Source: Prosthecochloris marina (GTDB lineage: Bacteria; Bacteroidota; Chlorobiia; Chlorobiales; Chlorobiaceae). From it: a DNA stretch of 64,000 nt. A program made the position numbers and the translations under genes. The stretch is from contig NZ_PDNZ01000003.1 in the NCBI RefSeq assembly GCF_003182595.1, positions 1-64,000 on the forward strand, given 5' to 3'. Below the pieces are notes generated by a model that had not been told where the DNA came from, searched no databases, and saw only the letters and a program-made list of their open reading frames with translations. Below, piece by piece: positions 1 to 9,001 of this stretch (positions within the stretch are counted from its first letter, which is position 1; every line of letters starts with the position of its first letter).

Positions 1-17
1 GAAGAATTGTTCCTGAA

Positions 18-245
18 TTACAGTCCCAAGGCATTTTTCTTTACAGAGAGCTCCTTATCTCCCCCTGGAGAATAATCTATCGGATCAAAGATACACAGTT
101 CAACGTTCTTTCTGTTCACGACAGCCGACAGAATGTGGAGGATATTCTTCTCGAGCGCCTTATAAAAAGTAGTTAGAATTTGATCATCTGGCCGATGGAG
201 AGAGTCTTTTGAACCACTATTGTATAGTATTAACTCCTGCTTCAA
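18..245 (-). CDS. possible small hypothetical protein downstream of the ParE-like toxin
   Basis: An open frame of 75 residues that would start at a TTG overlapping the stop codon of the ParE-like toxin gene and end close to the window edge. I recognise no domain: it is a mixed hydrophilic sequence without a signal peptide or membrane segment. No convincing ribosome binding site precedes the TTG. Overlap with the toxin stop is compatible with translational coupling in a toxin/antitoxin operon, but the frame could equally be random. Listed only because the position would otherwise be empty. Confidence 0.2.
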   Translation of the reverse strand: MKQELILYNSGSKDSLHRPDDQILTTFYKALEKNILHILSAVVNRKNVELCIFDPIDYSPGGDKELSVKKNALGL

Positions 246-523
246 CCATATTCAGGGCGTCTTCGCTGATGTTTGATCACCGTGACTCGAATCGTATCGG
301 ATTCCAACACGCGGAAATATATAATGTAGGGAAAGCGCCTCATCAATGATCGTCTTATATCACCTTCGACAATCATCCAACGGGTAGGCATGGCAGCAAT
401 TCTCAGTACCTGCTTTTCGAATTCATCGAGGAAAGCACTTCCCAACTCTTTGGAGCAGGCATTATAATACTTGACTATCTCACGTAACTCAATCTCGATT
501 GCCGGATGATACTCTACTCTCAT
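242..523 (-). CDS. RelE/ParE-family toxin of a type II toxin-antitoxin pair
   Basis: A 93-residue basic protein with the ParE/RelE pattern: an N-terminal 'EYHPAIEIELREIVKYY' helix, a central helix carrying 'LGSAFLDEFE', then the beta-sheet half with 'RRFPYIIYFRV' and a C-terminal 'VIKHQRRRPEYG', the usual end of plasmid-stabilisation ParE proteins. ParE members poison DNA gyrase and RelE members cleave mRNA on the ribosome; the sequence alone does not say which applies. The start ATG overlaps the end of the upstream antitoxin gene by four bases, the normal order and coupling for these modules. The family call is firm, the target is not. Confidence 0.85.
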   Translation of the reverse strand: MRVEYHPAIEIELREIVKYYNACSKELGSAFLDEFEKQVLRIAAMPTRWMIVEGDIRRSLMRRFPYIIYFRVLESDTIRVTVIKHQRRRPEYG

Positions 524-744
524 TTCCGCAGCCGATCCATCAGTTCTTTATGTGACAGCGGTACAGCTTCCCCTTGTGCGATTTCTTTTTCACGCTGCTT
601 CGCCAAGGCCAGGGCTTCTTTTTCCGACATTTCATTCGGAATAAAATAGGGGTCCTCGAGACTTTCCCATATAGCTTCTGCAAGGACTGCTCTCTCTCTT
701 GGATTCAACCGCAATGCTTCACTTGCTATTTTATCAAGACTCAT
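520..744 (-). CDS. addiction-module antitoxin (TIGR02574-like)
   Basis: About 74 residues. The N-terminal stretch 'ALRLNPRERAVLAEAIWESL' is the hallmark of the small putative addiction-module component family paired with ParE/RelE toxins. The rest is acidic and helical, as expected of a toxin-neutralising tail. I place the start at the ATG at 744 (protein MSLDKIA...), not at in-frame ATGs 7 and 8 codons upstream, because a strong AGGAGG-type ribosome binding site lies directly before it on the minus strand. The stop overlaps the toxin start by four bases, so the two are translationally coupled. Antitoxins of this type usually autoregulate their promoter; none was identified here. Confidence 0.8.
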   Translation of the reverse strand: MSLDKIASEALRLNPRERAVLAEAIWESLEDPYFIPNEMSEKEALALAKQREKEIAQGEAVPLSHKELMDRLRK

Positions 745-942
745 AAACCTCCTCCTGTTTAACATCATCGGCTCTTTAATACCGGCTTACCCATAAGCCT
801 TTAAAAAATATACTTTGTTTTCGTGTACTCCTCAAAAAACACATACTAGGGGACGTTGTAAATAATTTGCATTTTTTTAGCGCAAAAAAACATCGGCCTC
901 AGTCAAACCTCCTGGTCGATGAAGAAAGCTGTTCGGCAGTGT

Positions 943-2946
943 TTAAAACCTCAAAGCACAGCCCAGGTGATACGATGCAGGGGCGTTGGTGTCCCGCCTA
1001 TCGTTACCGCTGCCGTAAGCATCACGATCGTCGTACCAGGTTTTCGCATATCGGGCGGTCAGCTCGAAATTCTTCCAGAGATCATAGGATAGCAGCACAA
1101 AGAATGCCTCTCCTTTGCCGTAGTACGATTTCAGGGTAAAGACAAGCGGCAGGTCATCTTCGTAGACATAGATCGCCGAGTCGTAATCATCGGTTTCAAA
1201 ACGTGCATACCTTGCTTTCAAGGCAAGAGGCCCTTTTTTCAGGACTGCCTGCTGGTAGAGTAACCAGCCATCCGAGTTTTCGTTACCGGCAGGGTACTCT
1301 CCTTCCACAAACTTGATCTCTCCCCTTGTCCTGAGCGTCAGGATACGAGATACTTTTCCGATCAGGTCGAGACGGGCTTTGTTCGAGGTGAACGGAACCG
1401 GCTGATAATATTCGAGTCCGCTTCCGTCAAAAAGCTTCTTGGCCTCTTCTTTGTACTGGTTCTGGAGGAGCAATTCCGTCGTGAAAACCGGCGACTGCTT
1501 CCAGGTCAGAAACAGTTTCGATTCATCACCTGTCGATGGTAACCTGTAGCGGCTGCTGAGTTCGGGAAACCTGAAGATATCATAGTAAGCCCCTACATGC
1601 AGGTTTTCCAGAATATCAGCTTCGAGTCCGATATAATACCCTTCTTCGTTCGCAGCATCATCAGCACGTTCGGCAAAAGCACCGGCAAAAGGTGAAAAAA
1701 AGACATTGTGATAGTCTCTGACTGCCAGCACGGTCCGAATACCAGGAGTTATAGGGTAATCTACACCCCCGATCCAGGAGATATTACCATCCCTTCCCGT
1801 TATCGCCGCTTCTGCAAAAACATTGACCTTCCCTATCAGTATATCCGCTTCAATGCTTCCCATATCCTCCCATCCCGTGTTACCACCGGTTGCTTCAAGC
1901 GGAACGGAATAGTCGTACTGAGCCCATGTTCCGCCGACCTTGCCGAAGGTTTCGCCCGAACGAAAGGTATAGAGCAGGTTCACTCCCAGCACCTTCTCTG
2001 TCACATTATCCCAGTGGTCGATTTCACTGTCCGTTCGGTGATAGCCCGATGTTCGAATTGTCGTCACCACCCCGTCTTTTATCGTGGCATCGATCTCATT
2101 GCTGGAATAAAAGGTCGTAAGGCTGAACGGCTTGAGATCGAGCGATACCGCTGCTCCCTGCATAAACCCGTTCTCTGCACTTGAAGCATAAGCCTTCAGC
2201 CGACGTCCTGATAGTTTTACCCCGAGAGGGTCGACTCCTTTTGAAAAGTATCTGCTCTGACCGAACAGCAACCCCTGACCTATTGCAACGGTGTAGTTTC
2301 CTACGATAAACTGCTCGACTGCTCCTGAACCGTTATAGATCATGCTGAATGAGGTAAAATCATCGATCTCAGGCTCTCCGATATCTTTCTCCATAACCCC
2401 GTTGAGGGTAATCTCGTCATAGGTGACAGACAACCGGTTATACAGTTTATAATTATCTCCTCGGTATTTTCCGGCAATAATCCCTTTCCTTTCCGGGATT
2501 TCACTGAAATATCTGCCGTACCAGGCACCGCTTATTCCAGCTTTTTTTTCCTGGGTTTCCGTCTTTACTGTTGTGAACGAAAGATATGGTGCTATCCGTT
2601 TTGCCATCTCTGTCCCTATAGCTTCGGCAAGCTGTTCCACTGCTGTCAGTTGCCCGTTCTCTTCACGAAAAAGTATAATGCTCCGGGCATCATCGGGCGT
2701 GAGAAAAGGTATCAGGAGAAGATCCTCAGCGGTCGCCGTATTAACCGGAATCTTTTGCTTTTTCAGTTGCTCGAGCTCATAAAGAAGCTGCTCGATATCG
2801 CCGGGCATATCACTTTGATCAAAAAGAGCCTGAATATCATCTTCGGCAAACACAGAAGCAGGTAAAAAGTGGGGTATACTGCAAAAAACAATAAAAAAAA
2901 GCGCGACAACTACATGATGCCGCGAAAGAAAAGAAGATAAACTCAT
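943..2946 (-). CDS. helix-hairpin-helix protein with a predicted outer-membrane beta-barrel
   Basis: A 667-residue exported protein. Residues 1-35 form a signal peptide (hydrophobic core, then 'VFA' before an acidic mature start). Residues ~60-130 contain a ComEA-like helix-hairpin-helix: 'KIPVNTATAEDLLLIPFLTPDDA' followed by a second hairpin region. The remaining ~530 residues are alternating amphipathic, aromatic-rich strands ending in 'LGCALRF', the C-terminal aromatic typical of outer-membrane barrels. Similar HhH-barrel proteins occur in Chlorobi and Bacteroidetes; their function is not established to my knowledge. The start is taken at ATG 2946, two codons inside a possible TTG. It might bind DNA at the surface, or the HhH may only mediate protein contact. 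Confidence 0.7.
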   Translation of the reverse strand: MSLSSFLSRHHVVVALFFIVFCSIPHFLPASVFAEDDIQALFDQSDMPGDIEQLLYELEQLKKQKIPVNTATAEDLLLIPFLTPDDARSIILFREENGQLTAVEQLAEAIGTEMAKRIAPYLSFTTVKTETQEKKAGISGAWYGRYFSEIPERKGIIAGKYRGDNYKLYNRLSVTYDEITLNGVMEKDIGEPEIDDFTSFSMIYNGSGAVEQFIVGNYTVAIGQGLLFGQSRYFSKGVDPLGVKLSGRRLKAYASSAENGFMQGAAVSLDLKPFSLTTFYSSNEIDATIKDGVVTTIRTSGYHRTDSEIDHWDNVTEKVLGVNLLYTFRSGETFGKVGGTWAQYDYSVPLEATGGNTGWEDMGSIEADILIGKVNVFAEAAITGRDGNISWIGGVDYPITPGIRTVLAVRDYHNVFFSPFAGAFAERADDAANEEGYYIGLEADILENLHVGAYYDIFRFPELSSRYRLPSTGDESKLFLTWKQSPVFTTELLLQNQYKEEAKKLFDGSGLEYYQPVPFTSNKARLDLIGKVSRILTLRTRGEIKFVEGEYPAGNENSDGWLLYQQAVLKKGPLALKARYARFETDDYDSAIYVYEDDLPLVFTLKSYYGKGEAFFVLLSYDLWKNFELTARYAKTWYDDRDAYGSGNDRRDTNAPASYHLGCALRF

Positions 2947-2978
2947 AACCAAAGAAATACTTGTACGTTAACAACCGC

Positions 2979-3743
2979 TCAAGGTGAAGCGCCTCCCTGC
3001 TTGAGCTGTTCAACTTCACCGGAGGTGAGATAACGCCACTCCCCTCTGCGAAGTTTTCCGGCCCGCAATCCTGCATAGGCCGTTCTATCAAGCTTTTTTA
3101 CTTCATAGCCCAGTGAACGAAACATCCTTCTGACCTGATGGTTCTTGCCCTCATGCAAGGTTACAACGACCTGCAAGCCACCTTGAAGAATCTTTGCCTT
3201 GCATGGATTCGTTTTTTCACCGGTATCTTTCAAACGCATTCCTCCGGTAAGAACAGGCAGTTGTTTTGCCTGAAAGGGTGTATCCAGCTCGGCAAGGTAT
3301 TCCTTGTCCACACCCGACGAAGGATGCATCAAGCGGTGCGCCAGCTCACCGTCATTAGTCAGGAGGAGTAACCCTGTAGTTTTCCTGTCCAGTCGACCGA
3401 CCGGAAACACTCGTTCCCTGACATCCACCAGATCGAGAACCTTTTCACGGTTCTTCTCATCACGGTTCGTCGTGATATAATTCCTGGGCTTGTTCAACAA
3501 AATATACACTTTTTTTTCTTCAGGCAAAGCAAGAATCTTCCCTCCCACAACAACTTCATCTATCCCCGGACGTACAGTAATTCCCAGCGCTCTCTCGACA
3601 GTACCGTTCACCATTACCTGTCCGCTCTCGACAAGCCGGTCAGCGGCACGCCTCGATGCTACCCCGCACAGTGCAAGGTATTTATTGATTCGTATTGCTG
3701 CGTTGGAATTCGTTTCGGAAGTGAGAGTACTATGTTTCTTCAT
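2979..3743 (-). CDS. rluB: ribosomal large-subunit pseudouridine synthase (RluB/RsuA family)
   Basis: 254 residues. The N-terminus is an S4 RNA-binding domain ('IRINKYLALCGVASRRAADRLVESG'). The catalytic domain carries the RsuA/RluB signature 'VGRLDRKTTGLLLLTNDG', whose aspartate is the nucleophile, and the C-terminal 'EGKNHQVRRMFRSLGYEV' motif. It isomerises uridine to pseudouridine in rRNA; the RluB-type target (23S helix 89) is the likeliest, but RluE/RluF/RsuA specificities cannot be excluded. The start at ATG 3743 is chosen because the S4 domain begins ~17 residues later; it lies inside the end of scpB (14-bp overlap). scpB-rlu pairing is common in many bacteria and suggests co-transcription. 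Confidence 0.88.
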   Translation of the reverse strand: MKKHSTLTSETNSNAAIRINKYLALCGVASRRAADRLVESGQVMVNGTVERALGITVRPGIDEVVVGGKILALPEEKKVYILLNKPRNYITTNRDEKNREKVLDLVDVRERVFPVGRLDRKTTGLLLLTNDGELAHRLMHPSSGVDKEYLAELDTPFQAKQLPVLTGGMRLKDTGEKTNPCKAKILQGGLQVVVTLHEGKNHQVRRMFRSLGYEVKKLDRTAYAGLRAGKLRRGEWRYLTSGEVEQLKQGGASP

Positions 3744-4329
3744 TAAATGTTGTTTCTTCTGATGACGAAAGGTAATCCTGTATCTCCTTGTCCTGAACAA
3801 GCTCCTTGATCTCCCTGAGTTTGGGAAGATCCTTGAGTGATTGAAGATTGAAAAAATCAAGGAACTCTTTTGTTGTCCCGTACAAAAGAGGTTTTCCGGG
3901 AGTATCCGCTCTACCCCGAACATCGATCAAACCGCGTTCAAGCAGCTTGTTTACGAAATAGTCGGGGCTTACACCGCGAACCTGCTGAATTTCTCCTCTG
4001 GTTACCGGTTGCTGGTAGGCAATAACGGCAAGAACCTCCAGGGCCGACTGTGAAAGTTTTCTCTGGATTTTCGGAGCGAGCATTTTCTTCAGGGTGGGCT
4101 CGAGAGAGGAGAGCGTCAAAAAACGGAATCCACCTCCCACTCCGGCAATTCTGAAACATCTTCCGGTAGAGGCATAGCTTTCATTCAGTCTCTCGACACA
4201 TGCTTCAATTTCTGGAGCAGAGAGCTTTTCATCAAGCACCTGCATGATTTCCTGTGAGGAAACCGACTCTTCAGAGGCAAAGATCACCGCCTCTATCTTT
4301 TGTTCAGTGGAAGGATCTTTTTGCGGCAT
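3730..4329 (-). CDS. scpB: segregation and condensation protein B
   Basis: 199 residues in the normal ScpB size range. Two winged-helix domains are visible: an N-terminal one beginning 'IEAVIFASEESVSSQEIMQVL' and a C-terminal one with the family motif 'LSQSALEVLAVIAYQQPVTR' followed by 'GLIDVRGRADTPGKPLLYGTT'. ScpB dimers bind the kleisin ScpA and SMC and help condense and segregate chromosomes. No scpA is adjacent in this window, unlike in many Firmicutes. The gene runs directly into the pseudouridine synthase gene, whose start lies within its 3' end. Confidence 0.93.
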   Translation of the reverse strand: MPQKDPSTEQKIEAVIFASEESVSSQEIMQVLDEKLSAPEIEACVERLNESYASTGRCFRIAGVGGGFRFLTLSSLEPTLKKMLAPKIQRKLSQSALEVLAVIAYQQPVTRGEIQQVRGVSPDYFVNKLLERGLIDVRGRADTPGKPLLYGTTKEFLDFFNLQSLKDLPKLREIKELVQDKEIQDYLSSSEETTFNEET

Positions 4330-4379
4330 GTCGCTTCCGAAATGATTGTGTTCCCGAAAGCCAGCAGATTAACAACAGA

Positions 4380-5162
4380 TCAGGAACAGCACTCTTTTTT
4401 CAAGGCTGATGAAAAGTTACTATCGATGTCCATGCCCTTCTCATAATTGTACCAGAGCTTTTGACATGGAAAATTGGTTTCGTACAGGGCTTTGCCGATA
4501 ATGACCGAGTCTACCCCGTATTGCTCGAGTTTCCGAAGCTTCTTCAAGTCTTCAGAATTTGTAACGCCACCCGATGCTGTAACTTTCATTCCCGCTTTCA
4601 TTGCAAAACGCTTGGTGCTGTCGAAACCGACGCCCTGCATCATGCCGTCACAGGATATATCGGTGTATATAATCCTTTTAACACCACGTTTCTTCATTTC
4701 AAGAGCAAGCTCATAATCTTTCATTCCGCTACTCTCGGTCCAGCCTTTGATTCTAGGAACGCCGTTTTGAACATCGATACCCACCACAATCTGAGAAGAT
4801 GAGTATCTTTTGAGCAGCTCTTCGACAAGCTCAGGATTCGTTACAGCAGCGGATCCGATAACAACCCTGCTGACACCGATTTCAAGGTATTGTGCAACTG
4901 TTTCGAAAGAACGGATTCCACCGCCCACCTGCACGGGAATGTCAAGTGTCGTGACAATCTCCTTTATCTTTTCGAAGTTTACCGGTTTACCGGTCAATGC
5001 TGCATCAAGATCGACGACATGGATCATTTTAGCGTTCTGCTTTCGCCAGATAATCGCCATGTCACACGGGTTGTCAAGATAAATCTTCTTTTTATCAAAC
5101 TCCCCTCGGGTAAGTCTGACGCATTTTCCATCCTTTATATCTATAGCCGGGATAATCAACAT
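4380..5162 (-). CDS. hisA: 1-(5-phosphoribosyl)-5-[(5-phosphoribosylamino)methylideneamino]imidazole-4-carboxamide isomerase
   Basis: 260 residues forming a TIM barrel. The first strand 'IIPAIDIKDGKCVRL' holds the catalytic Asp8; the second catalytic aspartate lies in 'VVGIDVQNG'. Phosphate-binding glycine loops are seen at 'QVGGGIRS' and 'TASGGVTNSEDL'. HisA performs the Amadori rearrangement of ProFAR to PRFAR in histidine synthesis. A ribosome binding site (AGAGAGAAG) precedes ATG 5162. hisH lies 100 bp upstream on the same strand and supplies the glutaminase half of the next step; hisI is 11 kb away, so the pathway is dispersed. The ~15-residue C-terminal tail ending in Cys-Cys-Ser is longer than usual. 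Confidence 0.95.
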   Translation of the reverse strand: MLIIPAIDIKDGKCVRLTRGEFDKKKIYLDNPCDMAIIWRKQNAKMIHVVDLDAALTGKPVNFEKIKEIVTTLDIPVQVGGGIRSFETVAQYLEIGVSRVVIGSAAVTNPELVEELLKRYSSSQIVVGIDVQNGVPRIKGWTESSGMKDYELALEMKKRGVKRIIYTDISCDGMMQGVGFDSTKRFAMKAGMKVTASGGVTNSEDLKKLRKLEQYGVDSVIIGKALYETNFPCQKLWYNYEKGMDIDSNFSSALKKECCS

Positions 5163-5262
5163 ATTACTTCTCTCTGAACATTTACCAATTAATTACTATC
5201 TAAACCGAGCGCTTTAACGCCCCCTTTAGCCTTATCTCATCGACGCTTGACAATCAATCAAC

Positions 5263-5868
5263 TTAGCATTTTGCAAAGTTTTCAAGCACTTTCAGCCCTA
5301 CACCTGAGCTTTTTTCAGGATGAAACTGTAAAGCGAAAATACCATTTTTTTCTATGGCTGAACAAAAATTCTTTCCGGCGAACAAGGTCGTTGCCGCAAT
5401 GTCTTCCTCACATTCAGGTTCACAGTAAAAGGAATGCACAAAGTAGAAAAAAGAGTTATCCGGTATGCCTTCGAACAAAACACTTTCTTTGCTGTAAGCC
5501 ACCGAATTCCATCCTATCTGCGGAACCTTTTCGGAGTCACTTTTGAAACGAACAACTTTTCCCGGAACAAAATCAAGCCCCTTGTGTGTCCCTCTCTCTT
5601 CGCTCTGTGTCAGAAACAACTGCATCCCGAGACATATACCAAGCACCTTGCGACCTTTATCGATATGCTCGAAAAGAGCCTCGCTGAAACCTGAAGCGTT
5701 GAATGAACGTATAGCATGACCAAATGCTCCAACACCGGGAACAAGAACTTTCTCAAAGTTCACCAACAGTGATGCATCACTGCTCACTACTGTTTTCACT
5801 CCAAGATACTCGAATGCTTTTTGTACAGAACGCAGGTTCCCGGCGCCGTAGTCAGCAATAAAAATCAT
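5263..5868 (-). CDS. hisH: imidazole glycerol phosphate synthase, glutamine amidotransferase subunit
   Basis: 201 residues, a complete class I glutamine amidotransferase. The nucleophile Cys79 sits in 'GICLGMQLF' and the His183/Glu185 pair in 'QFHPEKS'. The N-terminus 'IADYGAGNLRSVQKAFEYLG' is diagnostic of HisH. It releases ammonia from glutamine and channels it to HisF, making IGP and AICAR from PRFAR. hisF is not in the window. It lies just upstream of hisA on the same strand and may share its transcript. Confidence 0.95.
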   Translation of the reverse strand: MIFIADYGAGNLRSVQKAFEYLGVKTVVSSDASLLVNFEKVLVPGVGAFGHAIRSFNASGFSEALFEHIDKGRKVLGICLGMQLFLTQSEERGTHKGLDFVPGKVVRFKSDSEKVPQIGWNSVAYSKESVLFEGIPDNSFFYFVHSFYCEPECEEDIAATTLFAGKNFCSAIEKNGIFALQFHPEKSSGVGLKVLENFAKC

Positions 5869-5951
5869 AAAATCTCATATATCGTTACAACTGGACTGTA
5901 AAAAAACTTTCGCATCTATCCAACAAGAAAAATATGTGCTCGCACAATTGC

Positions 5952-8939
5952 TCAACTGCAACTGCACTGACATTTGTGTTCATACATCCCGATAGCCTTC
6001 AAATGTTCGGCAAAGACCCCTTCCCTGCTATCCGGCATCACGCTTTTCAGTACAGGCTCCAGACCCGATTTGCATAAGCGCTCTCCTTTTTCAGGGGTTC
6101 TGATCATTGACAACTCTTCGATCTCATCTGCCAGCTGATTGCGCAAAGCATCGAGTCCGGCTAACGATTCCTCTCCCGCGAGTTCGACAAGCAGCATGTG
6201 GCAATCATGCTCGTGATCGGATTTGGGAAGAACTGCTCGAACTATACCAAGATCACCGTCCCGATTGATCATCATGCCCTCTGTCCGTAAAGGATGGGAA
6301 AGCACAAAATATGCATCGGCATTTCCTTTTGAAGGGTTGACCTCGATCACTTTCTTGCCATCCGTTGTTTCAATCTCCGTCCCGACAAGAAGCACAGTAT
6401 CCGCGCTCAGCGCTTCTCCTTTTTTCAAGCCCGTTGCCTGCAGTCGCTCCAGAAGTGCGACATTGGCCTCTCCCGTTTTTTTGCCGTACTCTCCTCGTTC
6501 CTGAGTTTCGAGCGCTGTATCCTCACCGAGAAGATAGAAAAGTTTTCCGCCGAAACTTCTTGCAAGACGTGCTGCTGCATAAGTTTGCTCTATGGTAAGC
6601 CTCGGTGATATCACAACAGCGAGCTCTCCTGCTGCTGCAAGAATCTCCCTTGCTTCTTCTACCGACGATTGGTCTACCTGACTCTTTTTGCCTCCGAGAA
6701 GTTGATAGCCGAATCGTCCTTCTGCACAGATGACCGCATTGTTGACCGGATCTCCATCAACACTTGTCACCCTGACTACCCGCTCTTCAGCTGTACCCAC
6801 GTTCAGGCCGCACCCTCTGCTGCAAGAGGTACAGGTGGTTATGGTCTCCATTGCCACCCACGGCCCAGCTTCTTTGCCGGTGTTCGGCGCAAGCGCTCCC
6901 GTAGGACAGACATCGATGCACATACCGCATGCATCACAGCCGGTCAACTGCAGGGGATCATCGAAATTAGGACCAACCCTCGTTCCAAAACCCCGGTCGA
7001 TAAAACTCAATGCGCCTATACCCCTGACTTCGAGGCAGACCCTCACACAGCTTCCACAGGTAATGCATTTATCACCCTCGATTTTTATGAGTGGGTGGCG
7101 GGTGTCGTCGTTGTATTTTCTTTTTTCACCTGTAAAACGCTTCTCATCTGCACCATATTCGGTCGCATACTTCCTCAGATCACAATCAAAACGGGCATTA
7201 CAACCGCACTCTATACAGCGTGACGCCTCGGCCATTGCCTGCATCTCATCCAGACCTTTGTTGATAGCGTCCCATCCCCCGTCTTTCAACCGTTCTTCGG
7301 ATGGAAAGACCGTGTCCTCGACCCTTTTCTTATGCGTGTAGCGGGGAGCGAAATCCTCCATCTCCAGTTCTTCAATTCTGCCGAGAGAAATGGCGTACTC
7401 GTTTTTCAGCTCTACATCCGCACCTGCCAAATAAAGGTTGATTGCTTTTGCGGCCCGCTGCCCTTCTCCAACCGCCCGTATAACCGTATTGGGACCAAAT
7501 GCACAATCGCCAGCTGCAAAAACTCCTTCCTGAGTGGTCACGTTTGTGTTTTCATCGTAAACGAAAGTGTTCCAGCGGGTAGTCTCCGGTTTTTCAGAGT
7601 CTTTCTGAATACACGATATATCCGGATCCTGACCGATTGCACTGATAATCAGATCGAAAGGCAGATCTTCTTCAGATCCTTCGATCGGGACTGGACGTCG
7701 CCGCCCAGACTCGTCAGGGTCTCCCAGTTTCATCGAAATAACCCGAAGAAGAGAAGCCCGACCAGTGTCGTCGAGAACAACTTCGGTCGGAGCTGTCAGA
7801 AAACGGAATTCAACCCCTTCTTCCATGGTCTCTTCCTGTTCCATCGGTAAAGCGGGCATTTCAGCCTGAGTCCGCCTGTAAAGCAGGGTTACCTCCGCAC
7901 CGAGGCGACGTGCTACACGGGCACAATCCATCGCTGTATCACCACCTCCGATGACCGCGACCTTCTTGCCGACTTCAACAGGCTCTTTCAGCACAACTTT
8001 CCGCAGAAAGTCTATCCCCCCGATTACTCCTTCGGCTTCATCATTCGGGACCCTCATCGGCTTTGCCAGATGAGCACCGATAGCCAGCAAAACGGCATCG
8101 AAACCATCTTCTTTCAAACTGGCGATGGTAAAATCTTCTCCAAGTTTTTTCCCGGTTTGTACATCGACACCCAAATCAAGAATCGCCTGAATTTCATTAT
8201 CGAGCAGATCCCAGGGCAACCGAAACCTGGGTATTCCATACCGCACCATGCCGCCCAGCTCCGGAAGCGCCTCGAAAAGTACAACAGCATGCCCCATCTG
8301 GCGCAGATAATATGCAGCACTCAACCCGGCAGGTCCACCACCGACAATTGCGACACGTTTTCCTGTATCCGGAGCTGTTTCAGGCAGGAACGCCCCGTTT
8401 TGCAGCTCGTATTCTGCTGCAAAACGCTTCAGCGGATTGATCGATACCGGCTCGTCAACCAGCCCCCTGCGGCATTGCGATTCACAGGGGTGAGGGCAGA
8501 TCCTGCCACAAACAACCGGCAACGGATTCGATTTTTTTATAAGCCTCACCGCTGCCTCAGGATTGCCGTTGGCTATGTGGGCTATATACCCCTGAATATC
8601 GATGTGCGCCGGGCAGGTAGCTTCGCAAGGAGCGACACAGTCTCCTACATGGTCGGAAAGCATCAGCTCGAGAGCCATTGTTCTTGCCTTTCTGACTTTT
8701 TCACTGTCTGTCCGGATTACCATTCCCGGCATGACCTGTGTACTGCAGGCAGGCAACAGCCCCCGCGCTTTTTCAACTTCCACCACACAGAGAAAACAGG
8801 AAGCGTATGGCTTCAGCCGGTCATCATGACAGAACGTCGGAATGTGAATGCCGTTTGCCTTTGCAACAGCAAGAATCGTAGCCCCGGCAGAAGCTTGTAC
8901 TTCTTTATCATTAAGGGTAATGGTAACGATATCACTCAT
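5952..8939 (-). CDS. NfnB/GltD-like iron-sulfur flavoprotein fused to NuoG-like ferredoxin domains (StnC-like subunit)
   Basis: A 995-residue modular redox protein. Residues 1-90 are a [2Fe-2S] domain (Cys37, 48, 51, 65). Residues ~100-175 are a GltD/NfnB N-terminal cysteine region (Cys101, 105, 109, 144, 148, 152, 156). Residues ~195-505 are the two-dinucleotide oxidoreductase: FAD loop 'VAIVGGGPAGLSAAYY', pyridine nucleotide loop 'VAVIGGGDTAMDCARVARR'. Then come a cysteine cluster (575-586), two [4Fe-4S] motifs (Cys625-635 and 668-678), and a NuoG/molybdopterin-type [4Fe-4S] motif (703, 706, 710, 738) with a ~250-residue tail lacking catalytic motifs. There is no hydrogenase H-cluster motif. 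With the NuoF- and NuoE-like genes upstream it matches the layout of Sporomusa-type Nfn (Stn) bifurcating transhydrogenases. RBS AAGGTGAT precedes ATG 8939. Confidence 0.8.
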   Translation of the reverse strand: MSDIVTITLNDKEVQASAGATILAVAKANGIHIPTFCHDDRLKPYASCFLCVVEVEKARGLLPACSTQVMPGMVIRTDSEKVRKARTMALELMLSDHVGDCVAPCEATCPAHIDIQGYIAHIANGNPEAAVRLIKKSNPLPVVCGRICPHPCESQCRRGLVDEPVSINPLKRFAAEYELQNGAFLPETAPDTGKRVAIVGGGPAGLSAAYYLRQMGHAVVLFEALPELGGMVRYGIPRFRLPWDLLDNEIQAILDLGVDVQTGKKLGEDFTIASLKEDGFDAVLLAIGAHLAKPMRVPNDEAEGVIGGIDFLRKVVLKEPVEVGKKVAVIGGGDTAMDCARVARRLGAEVTLLYRRTQAEMPALPMEQEETMEEGVEFRFLTAPTEVVLDDTGRASLLRVISMKLGDPDESGRRRPVPIEGSEEDLPFDLIISAIGQDPDISCIQKDSEKPETTRWNTFVYDENTNVTTQEGVFAAGDCAFGPNTVIRAVGEGQRAAKAINLYLAGADVELKNEYAISLGRIEELEMEDFAPRYTHKKRVEDTVFPSEERLKDGGWDAINKGLDEMQAMAEASRCIECGCNARFDCDLRKYATEYGADEKRFTGEKRKYNDDTRHPLIKIEGDKCITCGSCVRVCLEVRGIGALSFIDRGFGTRVGPNFDDPLQLTGCDACGMCIDVCPTGALAPNTGKEAGPWVAMETITTCTSCSRGCGLNVGTAEERVVRVTSVDGDPVNNAVICAEGRFGYQLLGGKKSQVDQSSVEEAREILAAAGELAVVISPRLTIEQTYAAARLARSFGGKLFYLLGEDTALETQERGEYGKKTGEANVALLERLQATGLKKGEALSADTVLLVGTEIETTDGKKVIEVNPSKGNADAYFVLSHPLRTEGMMINRDGDLGIVRAVLPKSDHEHDCHMLLVELAGEESLAGLDALRNQLADEIEELSMIRTPEKGERLCKSGLEPVLKSVMPDSREGVFAEHLKAIGMYEHKCQCSCS

Positions 8940-9001
8940 GATTAATCACCTTAATTGGTCGTTTCAGATAGCGTTTGTATATGCATTCAAGGGTTCAGGC
9001 C

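Noticed and set aside
1708..2184. 158-codon open frame on the plus strand
   Set aside because: Antisense to the HhH/barrel gene, no recognisable motif and no ribosome binding site.
5952..8939. FeFe hydrogenase or formate dehydrogenase large subunit
   Set aside because: The ferredoxin-rich order invites this, but no H-cluster cysteine motifs and no molybdopterin catalytic domain follow the NuoG-like [4Fe-4S] site; the core is an NfnB/GltD flavoprotein.
8070..8945. 291-codon open frame on the plus strand
   Set aside because: It lies entirely antisense to the iron-sulfur flavoprotein gene; its translation shows no domain and is explained by codon bias of the real gene.
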